Source: Drechmeria coniospora
Lineage: Eukaryota; Ascomycota; Sordariomycetes; Hypocreales; Ophiocordycipitaceae
Reading direction: 5' to 3'
DNA: 64,000 bases
NCBI RefSeq assembly: GCF_001625195.1
Contig: NC_054389.1
Location: 7,560,520 to 7,624,519 of the forward strand
This document shows, one piece after another, positions 32,900 through 42,852 of this stretch (position 1 is its first letter; each line of letters opens with the position of its first letter). Below the pieces are notes generated by a model that was not told the origin of the DNA, did not search any database, and was given only the letters and a program-made list of their open reading frames with translations. Made by a program: the position numbers and the translations under genes.

Positions 32900-34780
32900 A
32901 CATGTCCACTGTACAATACAGTACAGAGTGCTACCTGCACAGTCGTCGTCATGACGGCTCTCCTCATCTGCCTCCTCGTCGAGGTTCTTCCGCTGCATTG
33001 GCTACTGTCGTCTGTCATTTTACCGCTCCTAGTGGCCTTTACGTGCACAGCAGCCAGTCATCCTCCCTCTCGCCCGAGTCGCAAATGTGCCTGTTGCGAG
33101 AAAGCTCTCGCGTCTGTGGCCATCTCGTCATCCTCCTGCACAGGTTCACGACAATCGGATGGCCGAGAGGCTGATGGCACTCGCCGTCAAGCACACACCG
33201 GCGCATCGAGTCCGGTCCAGCTAAAGAATGGAGGCGTCCCGCAGCTGCCAGCGGTTTTTCCATGGTTTTTTTCCGGCCGCCTGACAATGTTGCTTTGTGG
33301 CTGACTGGCAGGTGCCGTGTCGTCCAGTTCCCAGCAAGCCTCGCCCGCTTCCGTATCCTGGGTGCTTCCGCTTCGTTTGCCTGACGGGGCATTCAGCCAG
33401 TCCCCCTTGGGCTGGCGACGGAAGTGAAGGCTGCGTCTCTGGCCTGCCACATGCAACCCACGGTCGTCGTACCATTTGCCTCCCGATGGCACGGGGGACC
33501 GAAACAACTTGTCCGCTCCTACGCCGTTTTTGCCTTCTTTTGCCCCTACGCCTGGTGAACGGATTTTTTAAGGAGGGTGGGAGGCTAGGGAAGTTTCTTT
33601 TCCCTATCCGAGCACGAACAACAGTACGGATGCCACCAGGCAGTGATGCTCCTGGGGCGGGCCGATTCGGTATCCTGCAGAACCCCCCCCCCGGCACCGT
33701 TCGTGGCGAGCTGCGAGGCTATACGATGCCATGCGGCGACATGGACGATGCATCATTTCCCCCACAATACAACTGCCTCCCCTGTCGGCAACGTTTCGTT
33801 GGTCGCATGTTTCGTCGGTCGCACGTCGCGCCTCAGCCCCGGCCCCTGCCGGACCTACCCTGCATCTCGGGCGGTCTTTTGGCAGCCGCAAGGCAGCGCA
33901 GCGAAGAGTATCAAACAAGATGTGACGTGGGAATTACAAAGTCTGGAGGCGAAAATGAGGCGACGGAACAGGGCATTCATTGTTATTGCCGTTGTGTACG
34001 TCTCACGCAAACCAGCTCTCGCGTGTGGCTGTCGATGCCCGGGGCGACAACCATCGTGCAAATCGACTTGGAGTCGGCGTGTGTTCATTTCGGCAATCAA
34101 ACCACTGTTTCGACGAGACGGAGACGACGAGGAACGAAGCAAAGCCAAGGACATGTCGAGTTAACTACCGTTACTGCGTAGGAGCGCCGACGAAGCTCCA
34201 AAACTGATGCGGCATCAGAGGAGCCATCTAGCGGCACATGCCCACGATGACAGGGCATCAAACGACCGCGTGTCACACCTAGCTGAGGTGCTATTCACGC
34301 TACAATTTACAAATAAGACCGGATGACCTACTACTTATGAAGTCCTGCAACAGGCTTGTCGCGAGCACTCATCTGATTCATCACGATCCATGGCAGAACC
34401 AGCTGCCAGGAGACGATCGACGATTGCCATGCAAAACAGGAGCAGCGATAAAAAAACATGACAATGCAAGCATGCTTTCTTGTAGAGAGTACGCACCATC
34501 GCATGCAGACGTACACTGCATGACACAATCAAGTAATACTGGCGAGTGTAATTCAAGTGTGATATTGGACTTACAAGTGCAGTGAAAATGAAGCTCGCCG
34601 TTGACATCATTCAATCTGGCGCACGTGACTTTGAACTCTCGCCTCGCCTCGTCGTCTTATCGCGATAACAAGTTTTTGCTGCCAACGCAAATTGCCCCGC
34701 GCACTGGCCGGCATCCATTCTGTGCAGCAGGCATATCGCCAACGAGCCAACTTACGCTCGCCAAGTATTCTCCAACAATC
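32900..34780. other. Unique intergenic sequence upstream of NOB1
   Basis: About 1.9 kb after GTAC island 2. A plus-strand open frame of nearly 300 codons (33297-34181) begins with GTG, is compositionally odd and has no recognisable domain, so I do not call it. A C10 homopolymer lies near 33683. The right end should contain the NOB1 promoter. Confidence 0.4.
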
Positions 34781-34960
34781 TCCAGGTCGTGCTCGCATCG
34801 ATTCACAATCGACGATACTCATCAGCACCATCCCACTTCCTCCAGGTCGTACTCGCATCGATTCACAATCGACGACACTCATCAGCACCATCCCACTTCC
34901 TCCAGGTCGTGCTCGCATCGATTCACAATCGACGATACGCATCAAAACTATCCCACCTCC
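34781..34960. repeat. 60-bp tandem repeat, exactly three copies, ending 9 bases before the NOB1 ATG
   Basis: Three 60-bp units at 34781-34840, 34841-34900 and 34901-34960 are nearly identical. Each contains the perfect dyad TCGATT-CAC-AATCGA. Because 60 is divisible by three and the unit has no stop in the NOB1 frame, the leader stays open in frame. The array probably forms part of the promoter or 5' leader. Confidence 0.95.
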
Positions 34961-34969
34961 TGCATACTC

Positions 34970-36364
34970 ATGGCCGATGCCTCGGAGCCCGGCTCCGTGC
35001 CGACGGCGGTGCAGAAGCCCATCCACAGCCTCGTCCTCGACACCGGCCCGCTGATCAAAAACGACCCCCCCGTCAGCGTGCTGCTCGCCAAGGCGGTGTC
35101 TCTGTATACCATTCCATCCGTCATCCCCGAGATCCGCGATGCCGCCACGCGCTCTCGAGTCCAGACGACCCTCCTGCCCTTCGTCACCGTTCGCTCGCCC
35201 AAAGCCGAGAGTGTAAAGCACATCCAGGCGTTTTCCCGGAGGACGGGTGACCTGGCGGTGCTGAGCCGCCCCGATCTCGAGATCCTGGCTCTAGGCTACG
35301 AGCTGGAGTGCGAGCGCAACGGGGGAGATTGGAGGCTGCGAAACACGCCCGGCCAGAAGACGTTGAATGGTCGACCCAACCAAGCTTCGAACGGTGCAGA
35401 GGGGGTGGTGGCCGAGACTGCCGCGGTTGCCCCGACGCCCGAGATATCGAGCACGGAATCCGGGACTCGACCTGAATCAAAAGTTGTTTCAGACCCCCGA
35501 ACGGAAGAGTCGGAGCTCGAGAGCAACCTGGAGAACCTGGACTTGAACGAGTCGAGCGAGGTCGAAGACTCAACCGACCCCTCGGCAACCACGACGGCTT
35601 TGGAGGCTGTCGCCACGACAGTGGAAATGTCGATGCCGGTGGGAACCGATAACCGCCCCGACGGAGACGCCGCGACGGAGACGGCCCAATCGCCGCAGCT
35701 GGACGTCTCGGACGACTCGGACGACGACGACGGATGGATCACTCCGTCCAACCTCAAGAAACACCAGGCCATGGACTCGAGCACTGCCGTTCCCGCCCAG
35801 TGTGCGCAGTCGACCCTTCAAGCGGCCGTGCTCACGTCCGACTACGCCATGCAGAACGTGGCCCTGCGCATGAACCTCAACCTCATAACGCCGTCCTTTG
35901 CGCGCATCACGCAGCTCAAGAACTGGGTCTTGCGATGCCACGGCTGCTTCAACGTCACAAAGGACATGAGCAAGCAGTTCTGCCCCTCCTGCGGCCAGCC
36001 CACCCTCAACCGCGTCAGCTGCTCGACCGACCAGCATGGCAACTTCAAGATCCACCTCAAGCGCAACTTCCAGTGGAACAACCGCGGCAACGTTTACAGC
36101 GTGCCCAAGCCTGTCCACGGCAGCGCCAACGGCAAGCTCGCGAAGCATGTGGGTGGTGGCAAGAATGGCTGGGGTCAAGACCTGATCCTCGCCGAGGACC
36201 AGAAGGAGTACGGCCGGGCGTCGGACAGCCTGCGCCGGCAGAAGACAAAGGACATCATGGACCAGGACTACCTGCCGGATATCTTGACCGGAGCGCGGTC
36301 AGCCGGCGGCGGCAAGATCCGCGTCGGCGCAGGGCGGAATGTGAACTCCAAGCGCAAGCATTAG
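34970..36364 (+). CDS. NOB1: 20S pre-rRNA D-site endonuclease Nob1
   Basis: Nuclease that makes the final cytoplasmic cleavage of 20S pre-rRNA to mature 18S rRNA. Single exon, 464 aa from ATG 34970. The upstream in-frame extension lies in a 60-bp repeat and is treated as leader. An N-terminal PIN domain starts at about residue 17, with acidic residues D24 in LVLDTGPLIK, E in VIPEIRDAAT and the pair in RTGDLAVLSRPDLEILAL. A long acidic, low-complexity middle (about residues 120-270) includes a poly-Asp stretch, DDSDDDDGW. The zinc ribbon at about 320-345 reads LRCHGCF and FCPSCGQPT. The conserved tail has NFQWNNRGNVYSVPKP, a GGGKNGWGQDLIL-type Gly-rich segment and a basic end. It is convergent with NOP10, another ribosome-biogenesis gene. 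Confidence 0.96.
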   Translation: MADASEPGSVPTAVQKPIHSLVLDTGPLIKNDPPVSVLLAKAVSLYTIPSVIPEIRDAATRSRVQTTLLPFVTVRSPKAESVKHIQAFSRRTGDLAVLSRPDLEILALGYELECERNGGDWRLRNTPGQKTLNGRPNQASNGAEGVVAETAAVAPTPEISSTESGTRPESKVVSDPRTEESELESNLENLDLNESSEVEDSTDPSATTTALEAVATTVEMSMPVGTDNRPDGDAATETAQSPQLDVSDDSDDDDGWITPSNLKKHQAMDSSTAVPAQCAQSTLQAAVLTSDYAMQNVALRMNLNLITPSFARITQLKNWVLRCHGCFNVTKDMSKQFCPSCGQPTLNRVSCSTDQHGNFKIHLKRNFQWNNRGNVYSVPKPVHGSANGKLAKHVGGGKNGWGQDLILAEDQKEYGRASDSLRRQKTKDIMDQDYLPDILTGARSAGGGKIRVGAGRNVNSKRKH

Positions 36365-36645
36365 CACGAAGCGGGCAAGCGACATTTTCCACGCACTCGG
36401 AGATGATGACGACGGCTACGAGGAGCATGACGCATGGACGAATAGACAAAGACTTGGACGGTAATTTCGCAGCAATCAATTCGAATTCCCAAGCCGTGAC
36501 CGTAAACGCCAGTCCATGAGCGAGCAACGTACTGTTCTGCACCGAGACACCATCTCCACCAAACCTCCCACTTCTAGGATCGACACCGCAGCTCCCCCAC
36601 CATTGAAGTTGAGGCGGCAGCCCTCGCCCGTGATTCGTACAAAGT

Positions 36646-36892
36646 CTACTCCTCCTCTGCTCGAGTCGTCAGCACTTCCGCATGCAGCTCCCCTTCCGAT
36701 GACAAAGTTCAACTCACTCTGCTGCGTCAACAGCAGGCCAAACCGCCTCTTCAGCGTGACTCTCTGGCGGGACCACTTGTCGTCGGGAGAGAAGCGCGCC
36801 GGGTGCGCCGACTTGGTCACCTGTCCGTGGGCGACCTTCTTGAGCGTGTACAGGCGGTTGCCGTTGCTGTCGAGGGTGTACATGAGATGCAT
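36646..36892 (-). CDS. NOP10: H/ACA snoRNP subunit Nop10
   Basis: Small core subunit of the H/ACA box ribonucleoprotein that guides rRNA pseudouridylation (with Cbf5/dyskerin, Nhp2 and Gar1). Two exons: 36892-36718 and 36656-36646, 61 aa. The protein starts [19 protein letters not shown] and has the hallmark [20 protein letters not shown] and [12 protein letters not shown], nearly colinear with yeast Nop10 (58 aa). A strong GTGAGT donor follows TQQ. With the CTGAC branch site and a GCAG acceptor 61 bp on, translation ends KEE-stop. Without splicing the frame would add about 80 unrelated residues. The last exon carries only 11 coding bases; its acceptor is the least certain part of the call. 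Confidence 0.93.
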
Positions 36893-37762
36893 CGTGGCGA
36901 TTGGTCTTCTTCTGCTCGGGGGAGGGGTTTGCTTCGTCCTTTTCCGTTTCCTCGATCTCGTCGCGTTGATTAAGGAAAAGAGCGATGCTGGCGAGACCAC
37001 GTGGCTGGGATGGAGCCTTGAGTGAGGGGGATTATTGTGGTTTGTCAGTATGCAGCCGCTGGTGATGCTCTCCAGGCGGTTGGTGTTGGTGTCGCAAGAA
37101 AATTTCAAGAGGTCAAGTCACGTGATGATATTAATCGATAAGCAAGACGCAAACTTTATCATACAGTGAACACAGTGGTTCTCCACACAGTCCTGCTTGC
37201 CTCTCCGAGCCTGTGCTCACCTGATCAATTGGATTACGGAGTTGCAGAAACGAATGGACAAGAAAAAAAGGCCCTCTGCTGATTTGACATCTCAAACGTA
37301 GTCGTCTCGGCTTGTACCTTTTTCTTTTCTTTTTCTTCTTTGGCGCAGTTGACAAAGAGCCATACGGTGCGCGATGAGTTGACGTGCAAGTGGCATCTGG
37401 GATGGGTCTATCTGGGATGGTCTGGGATGGGCCTACTGCTGGTTATCTGGCACGCAAAAAAGTATGAGCGTTGGTTGAACAAGTGTCTGGGATGGGCCTA
37501 CTGCTGGTTACCTGGCACGTAAACAAGTATGAGCGTTGGTTGATCAAGTGTCTGGGATGGGCCTACTGCTGGTTACCTGGCACGTACAAGCATGAGCGTT
37601 CGTTGAACGAGTGTTGAAACCACTAGCCCTAGGAATTTTGCCCGTTCAATCCAGCCCGACGTACGAGAGCAAGAGATGAAACGGAGAAAGACAGGAAGTG
37701 AGAGTGACATGGAGAGAGAGACACGCACACAGACAGGCATTTCGCTCGACAAAACATGGCCA
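36893..37762. other. NOP10 upstream region and SPE2 3' flank
   Basis: About 870 bp. The left part should contain the promoter of the minus-strand NOP10 and the right part the 3' flank of the minus-strand SPE2. It includes a poly-pyrimidine stretch (about 37317-37341) and a three-copy repeat described separately. No additional gene is visible. Confidence 0.5.
37421..37614. repeat. About 65-bp tandem repeat, three copies
   Basis: TCTGGGATGGGCCTACTGCT begins copies at 37421, 37485 and 37551, each continuing GGTTAYCTGGCACG...AGCGTTSGTTGA. The first copy is preceded by partial TCTGGGATGG units. It lies between the NOP10 promoter side and the 3' end of SPE2. Confidence 0.9.
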
Positions 37763-39342
37763 TCACATAACTTCTCCCACGCGAGCCGCCTTGCCTCCGG
37801 ACCAATCCTCGCGCTCATAGAAGCGGAATACCAGATCGTAGTCGTCAAAATCGTGCACGATGCGGTCGATGCGCTTGTAGCCCCGGACGGGATCGACGAG
37901 CCGTTGCATGGCGAGGCTCTTAAAGTTGCCGTCCCCCATGCCGTACGGGTTGGCGCCGGGGCCCTTGGCCTCGAAGAGGGTCACGCTGAAGCGGCCCGGG
38001 CGGAAGATGCCGACGACATGCTCGATGATTTCCGCCGTCGTGCGACCCGTCTGCCCGCTAGGCACGTTGGTCTCAAACGACGCGAACGAGAAGCCCGGCT
38101 CGGGCGTGACGTGGACGGTAAAGTAGTGCGTCGAGTTGGTCTTGTCGACCTGAGCCGTGGGCGGTGCCGGAATGACGCCGTTCGCGGAGAAGCCGCAAGG
38201 GCTGAAGAGGTAGGCGTCGACGCGAGCATCGGGGTAGACCGAAGCCGGGTAGACGTCGGACAAGCCGCAGTTCTTCGAAACGACAGTGCCGAGGGCATGA
38301 CCCTCGGTGGTGAGCTCCTCGATGGCGCCGAGCTTGGCGGCGTCGAGGTCATCGCCGCCGCCGTTGTCAAACACGTCCACCTCGTCGAGGGGAGTGGCGA
38401 GGCCGCTGAGGCTGTCGACGGCCTCCCGGCGAGCCTCGCCAGCCTCCGCAGCAAGCCTGTCGCTGGCGACCGCACTCGCGTGCGACAAGTAAAATTGCTT
38501 GGCGTTCTCGGGATCGAGGTCCGTCATGAGGATCTCGAGCGTCTCGTCGTTGTGGTTGGCGCCCGGGGTGCTGGCGCCCGTGGACATGACAGAGTCGTCC
38601 GGAGTCGGCTGGCCGTTGACCTCGGACTCGGGCGTCAGGGGAGGCGTGAGCGTCTGCTTGGGTGAGGTGATGTAGAGATACCAGTGGTCTCCGTTCATCT
38701 TGCCCACCATGTAGGCGCTTCCGCCGCCCTCGAGCATGTCGTCGAGGTACTTGACCTCCTGCTTCCAGCTGCGGTGGGGCCCGCGCTGCTGGTCGGGGAA
38801 CAGAAAGTTCTTCCGGCTGTAGAAGACGCGGTAGGGAGTGGCGGCCGCCCGAATGTCGTCGACCGACGGTGCGTTGCTGAAGGGGAAGCCGGCATCGGCG
38901 GCGGCAATGTGGAGCAGGCGCTGGAGGCCGAGGAGGAGCGTCGTGGTGCCGCAAGTCTTCAGGATGAGCTTGTGGGGGAAGACGAACATGCTTGATTCGG
39001 AAAGGAGGTAGGCATCGACCGAGTCGGACTCGAGAACCGAGAGGATCTTGCAGTTGACCATGTCCAGCATGCCAACCCACGTCTCCGAAGGGACGCCCTT
39101 CAAGCCGTCGGGGCCGGCCGTTACGGGCAGGGCATCGGCGCTCGGGGCGAACCAGACTTCGAGAAGCTTCTCGGGGCCTGCGAGGGTCAGCGCCACGCTC
39201 GACGAGGTCCGGCGAGGGGAAACGGACCTTCAAAGGCGTTGGTCGAGTCCAAGTCGGCGGCGACATCGTGATTGATGGTGAGATGGGGTGTACCGTCGGA
39301 GGGCGAAAAGGTATAGTTCCTGGGCACCGACAAGTTGACCAT
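37763..39342 (-). CDS. SPE2: S-adenosylmethionine decarboxylase proenzyme
   Basis: Decarboxylates S-adenosylmethionine to provide aminopropyl groups for spermidine and spermine. Two exons: 39342-39228 and 39177-37763, 509 aa. The 50-bp intron (GTCCGT donor, GCTGAC branch, CGCAG acceptor, phase 1) joins DSTNAFE to GPEKLLEVWFAPS. The self-cleavage site that forms the pyruvoyl cofactor is E99-S100 in LLSESSMFVF. The catalytic Cys is C114 in LKTCGTT, with the same 14-residue spacing as in the human enzyme. Further landmarks are YSRKNFLFPDQQ, THYFTVHVTPEPGFSFASFE and the C-terminal VFRFYEREDW. A low-complexity insertion around residues 200-260 explains a length above the animal enzyme. The start codon was chosen because it gives the family's N-terminus. 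Confidence 0.95.
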
Positions 39343-41209
39343 GCTGCTTCTCCTGTCGTCGTTTCGAGCGAAACGAAACCAAAGGGATGGACAAGGGATG
39401 GACGAAGCAGCGGAAGCCGATGAGCACCGGCCAATCTCGAGCCAGACACCGTTCCTTGCCCCGGTGGCAGAATCCGCGGAGCACTAGCTGGCACTCAAAC
39501 AGACCTTGCGGCGTCCGTCCGAGAGAGTAGGCCCACAGGAGATGGCGGAGCCAAAGACGCTGGCGGAAGCCAGCAGCAATGAGCCGTGCGGGGAGTGGCC
39601 AACGTCACGTAGGGGACGTTAAGGAGGTCGGAAGCGGAGAGGATGGAGAAACGACTTTGGCGACAGAATGTTGATCGAGCTGCGGCGGTCCGATACCCGT
39701 CAGACAAGTATCGGATCCAGCAGAGCGAGACGTCGTCCGCTGTCAAAGGCCGGGGGGTCGGTTGGTGGTCGGGAGGGACGGGGTGCTATCGAGGCCTGAC
39801 TCGTCAGCGCTACCTGCTGACGGGAGAAGGCACGAGCAGAGGGCGGGGGATCACGGGCGGAAGAGGAACAGGAAGGGCTTACTTGGAGGGACGGGAGAAG
39901 AGAAAGCGAAGCGGGTCAGTCGATTGCATGAAAGGCCAGGACGAGACGTGATGTGAGGAGCAGGCGCCGGCGCGAGTCGCGGCGGGTGGCCGTCAGAGGC
40001 GTGCGGGGGACAACAACGTGCCGAAGATGCGTCTACGTGCACATGGGATGACGGTGCGATATTCTCAGCGGTCGGCTGCGATGGTGGTGTCGTCGCTCGC
40101 GTGCGGTGCGGTGCGGTGCGGTAGGGAAGGAATCCGGAGTGTGGAGGTTGATCAGATTTTTAAAATTTATTGCCCCGCGCGAGCTTCGCTAACCTGAGTG
40201 GCCGCTTGGTGCTTGGTGGTGAGTGGTGGTGACGTCGGCAAGGCACGGACCTCGCACAGTGGCACTCGCACCACAGCGCACACAACGTACAGTGAGCGTA
40301 CAGTGCGGAGGCAACCAGCGAGAGCGACGATGGTCCGCAAACTTGGCACGCCGGCACTGTAGTATTTCTCGTATTTCTCGGGCAAGACACCGAAAACAAA
40401 TTCATCCAACGTTCCCGAGGGCCGCGGAATGTTGAAAGAGTCGGACGAAGCCCAGGGAACCCTTTCGAGGCCTCGGGAAAAAGTGTGGGCGGGCTCTGCA
40501 GGGTTCCTCTCGGCCGACCAGCCACGGTGCCGGCGAAACTTCACTTCTCGCTGGCATCCACGGTGTCTCTGGCGGTAAATTGGGCAAATTCTGTCGGCAG
40601 CTGGGCAAGCTAGCGGGCAATCACTCGGAGGCCTTCGCGGCGGGGGGGTTACATTGCCCCCTCCCCGAAGGGGGTTTTGGTTGGCTGAATCTGGACCATC
40701 GAGCTTGCGTCTGAAAATGGCCGAACTGAGGTGACGGCACGGCACGGCCTGATGAGACGGACAGACAGTCCGACCAGGGCCAGTCTCACTTGTAGGGAGG
40801 GCAGAGAGGGGACCTCGGCAGTGCCGCGTGCTCGTGCTCGTGCTGCGTGAAAATGCAAACCAAAAACACCCAGAGGCCCTTCCGAGACGGATCGTGATGT
40901 GATTGACGCGCTTCGTTACATGCGTTTGCTGTGCTCCGAAATCGTCTTCGTCCCGTGCAAGGGTTGTGGCCACTCGAGCCTTCTCGTCTCCTGGCTCGCG
41001 ACTCTGGGTGCATCTTCGTTTCCGTGCTCGACCTCGGCCGCGTCTTCCGGCAGTAGAGGATGAAAGGTCCGTAGTCGATGAAGTCCCGAGTGGCTGCCGT
41101 GCAACGATTTTCATCCGTCCTTGACGATGCGTCCAACGCGACGAGCGGGCGGCGGGGCCATGGATTGAAGCCATGTTTTGACTCTGCCATTGTCATGACT
41201 CTGCCTTTG
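39343..41209. other. Long SPE2 upstream region and CFD1 3' flank
   Basis: About 1.9 kb between the SPE2 start and the CFD1 stop, both on the minus strand. No ATG lies in the first roughly 270 bases upstream of SPE2, so no upstream ORF is evident close to the start. A pentanucleotide GTGCG repeat (four copies) lies at about 40101-40120. Open frames near 40.2-41.2 kb on both strands look non-coding. Confidence 0.45.
39359..39376. promoter_or_regulatory. Perfect 8-bp dyad just upstream of the SPE2 start
   Basis: TCGTTTCG-AG-CGAAACGA is a perfect inverted repeat with a two-base centre, beginning 17 bases before the SPE2 ATG, so probably inside the 5' leader. The symmetry is directly visible; any regulator binding is inference. 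Confidence 0.35.
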
Positions 41210-42182
41210 TCAAGCTTCCCGCCGGGGCTCCAGCACCTTGTCTCGCAGCTTGTCCGCCATGTCTCTGAAGACGTGCGACAGCGAGCAGGACGGGTACTTG
41301 GCCACGAGCGTGCCCTCGTCTCCCTCGGCCGCAACAGGCGAGGAAACATCCCGGCCGCCCACCCGGGTGCCTACGGGATACCGTGGCCTGCGGCCCTCTT
41401 CGAGCAGAGTGATGAATTGGGCATCCATGGGTACGCTGCCGAGGAAGGGCACCTTGAACTCGTCGGCCATGACGCGGCCGCCGCCGGAACCGAAGATATC
41501 GGTGCACTCGGCGCAGTGCGGACAGACGAAGCCGCTCATGTTCTCAACGACGCCGAGGACGTGGATGCCCGTCTTGAAGCAAAAGTTGAGTTCCTTGCGC
41601 ACGTCCGAGGTGGCGACGGCTTGCGGCGTCGTCACCACCACTGCGCCGGCGACCTGGCCTGGCCGCGTCTCGGCCTGCAGCGTCTCGGCCAGTGAGATGT
41701 GCTCGTCGCTCGTCCCGGGCGGCGTGTCGATGAGCAGATAGTCCGTTTCGGCCCACAGGACGTCACGCAGGAACTGGCGTATCATCGCCGTCTTCTTCGG
41801 GCCGCGCCACACGACTGCGTCGCCTCTGCTCTGCAGCAGGAAACCGAGGCTCATGGCATGCAGACTTCCGACGCCCGCGGTGGCGTCCGCATCGTGCACG
41901 GGGACCGGTGCCCAGCCGCCGGGTACCTGCGTGACCTTGGAGCCTTCGACCGAGAGCATGCGTGGGATCGAGGGACCCGTCAGGTCGACGTCGAGGATGC
42001 CGACCGAGTGCCCGGCGAGGGAGAGGGAGAGGGCGAGCTGGGTGGTAACGGACGACTTGCCGACGCCGCCCTTGCCCGAGAGAACCTATTGACGTGTTAG
42101 AGCGGATGGACGAGGCCTTTCGGCACCGGGTGAGCGTCTTGTCACTTGCCAGCACGACGTGTTTGACCTTGTCGAGGCCCAT
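41210..42182 (-). CDS. CFD1: Cytosolic Fe-S cluster assembly scaffold Cfd1 (NUBP2 homologue)
   Basis: P-loop NTPase that, with Nbp35, forms the cytosolic scaffold for [4Fe-4S] clusters delivered to nuclear and cytosolic proteins. Two exons: 42182-42150 and 42085-41210, 302 aa. Exon 1 encodes only [11 protein letters not shown]. The best junction uses a GCAAGT (non-canonical GC-AG) donor, a CTAAC branch and an AATAG acceptor, giving [20 protein letters not shown], which matches the family exactly. Key motifs are the deviant Walker A GKGGVGKS (about residues 15-22), [13 protein letters not shown], and the cluster-binding CPHC in [18 protein letters not shown]. The length is close to yeast Cfd1 (293 aa). 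Its upstream region is the gap to the membrane-protein gene. Confidence 0.94.
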
Positions 42183-42852
42183 TTCGGAGCCCCTCCCGAC
42201 GTCGGAGAAAAGAGAAGCCGTGGCGATGCGTGTTGTTGGCGAAGGGCAAGTCCCAGCAGGCAGTACTTGGGTACGTATCCTTCAGCGACGAAGAAGTGGC
42301 GGTCAAGGACGTCTGTGGAATGTCGAGGAAGCAAAAAGAAGAATTGAAGAAGGGAGCGAACAATGGCAGGTGGTGAATGCTGTGTGCTGACTGATGGACA
42401 AAGGCCGATAGCGGCGAATAAGGACGCACCCCCCACCACAAAGCAAATCACAGGCTGTCTCTGCTGGGAATCGATATCCACCGACTCTGCCTGGGCTGCA
42501 ATACGTGCAACCCCATCTTCGACGACTCCCATTCACAATGTCAGGACGGAGGGAGATCTTGCCGGCTGCTTCCAGCTGCTTCCAGCCGCTCGAATCCAAC
42601 ACTCTGTCAGTCCATGCCGAGTCTGTCGGTCCATGCCGAGGATTGCATCGTCCATGATCGTCAGTCTCTTTGGCGTTCCGATTGTGCCCCGGTTGCAAGC
42701 TCAAGCAAAGGGCGACCACTTCACAATCAATCGACCATGAGGCTTGATTTAAACTGGAGATTTTGTGAAGACGAAAAATTTATATTAAAATTGCAATCGG
42801 AATAGGCAACGCTGTTCCCAAGCCTGTCATCCAACGACGCATCGTCCTCGGT
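42183..42852. other. CFD1 upstream region and 3' flank of the four-TM protein gene
   Basis: About 670 bp. It should hold the CFD1 promoter, and at its right an AT-rich stretch (about 42745-42800) that looks like the 3' untranslated end of the next minus-strand gene. Small direct repeats (GTCCATGCCGAG, CTTCCAGC) lie at about 42565-42640. No gene is visible. Confidence 0.5.

Larger units (their letters stand above)
27150..32900. repeat. GTAC-word island 2, gene-poor
   Basis: About 5.7 kb with the same vocabulary as island 1: TACGGAGTAC (for example 30010-30019), TACTCCGTA (29566-29574), CAAGTACTTG, GTACATGCA. The densest parts are about 28.40-30.05 and 32.20-32.90 kb. GC-rich patches at about 27.3-28.3 and 30.65-31.25 kb are less repetitive and have open frames with no recognisable family. 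Small tandem repeats are embedded, including TACTGCAGGCGCATGTACT-type units at about 29118-29220. Confidence 0.7.

Noticed and set aside
33297..34181. Plus-strand frame of 294 codons
   Set aside because: Starts with GTG, no domain, poor composition, crosses a C10 homopolymer.
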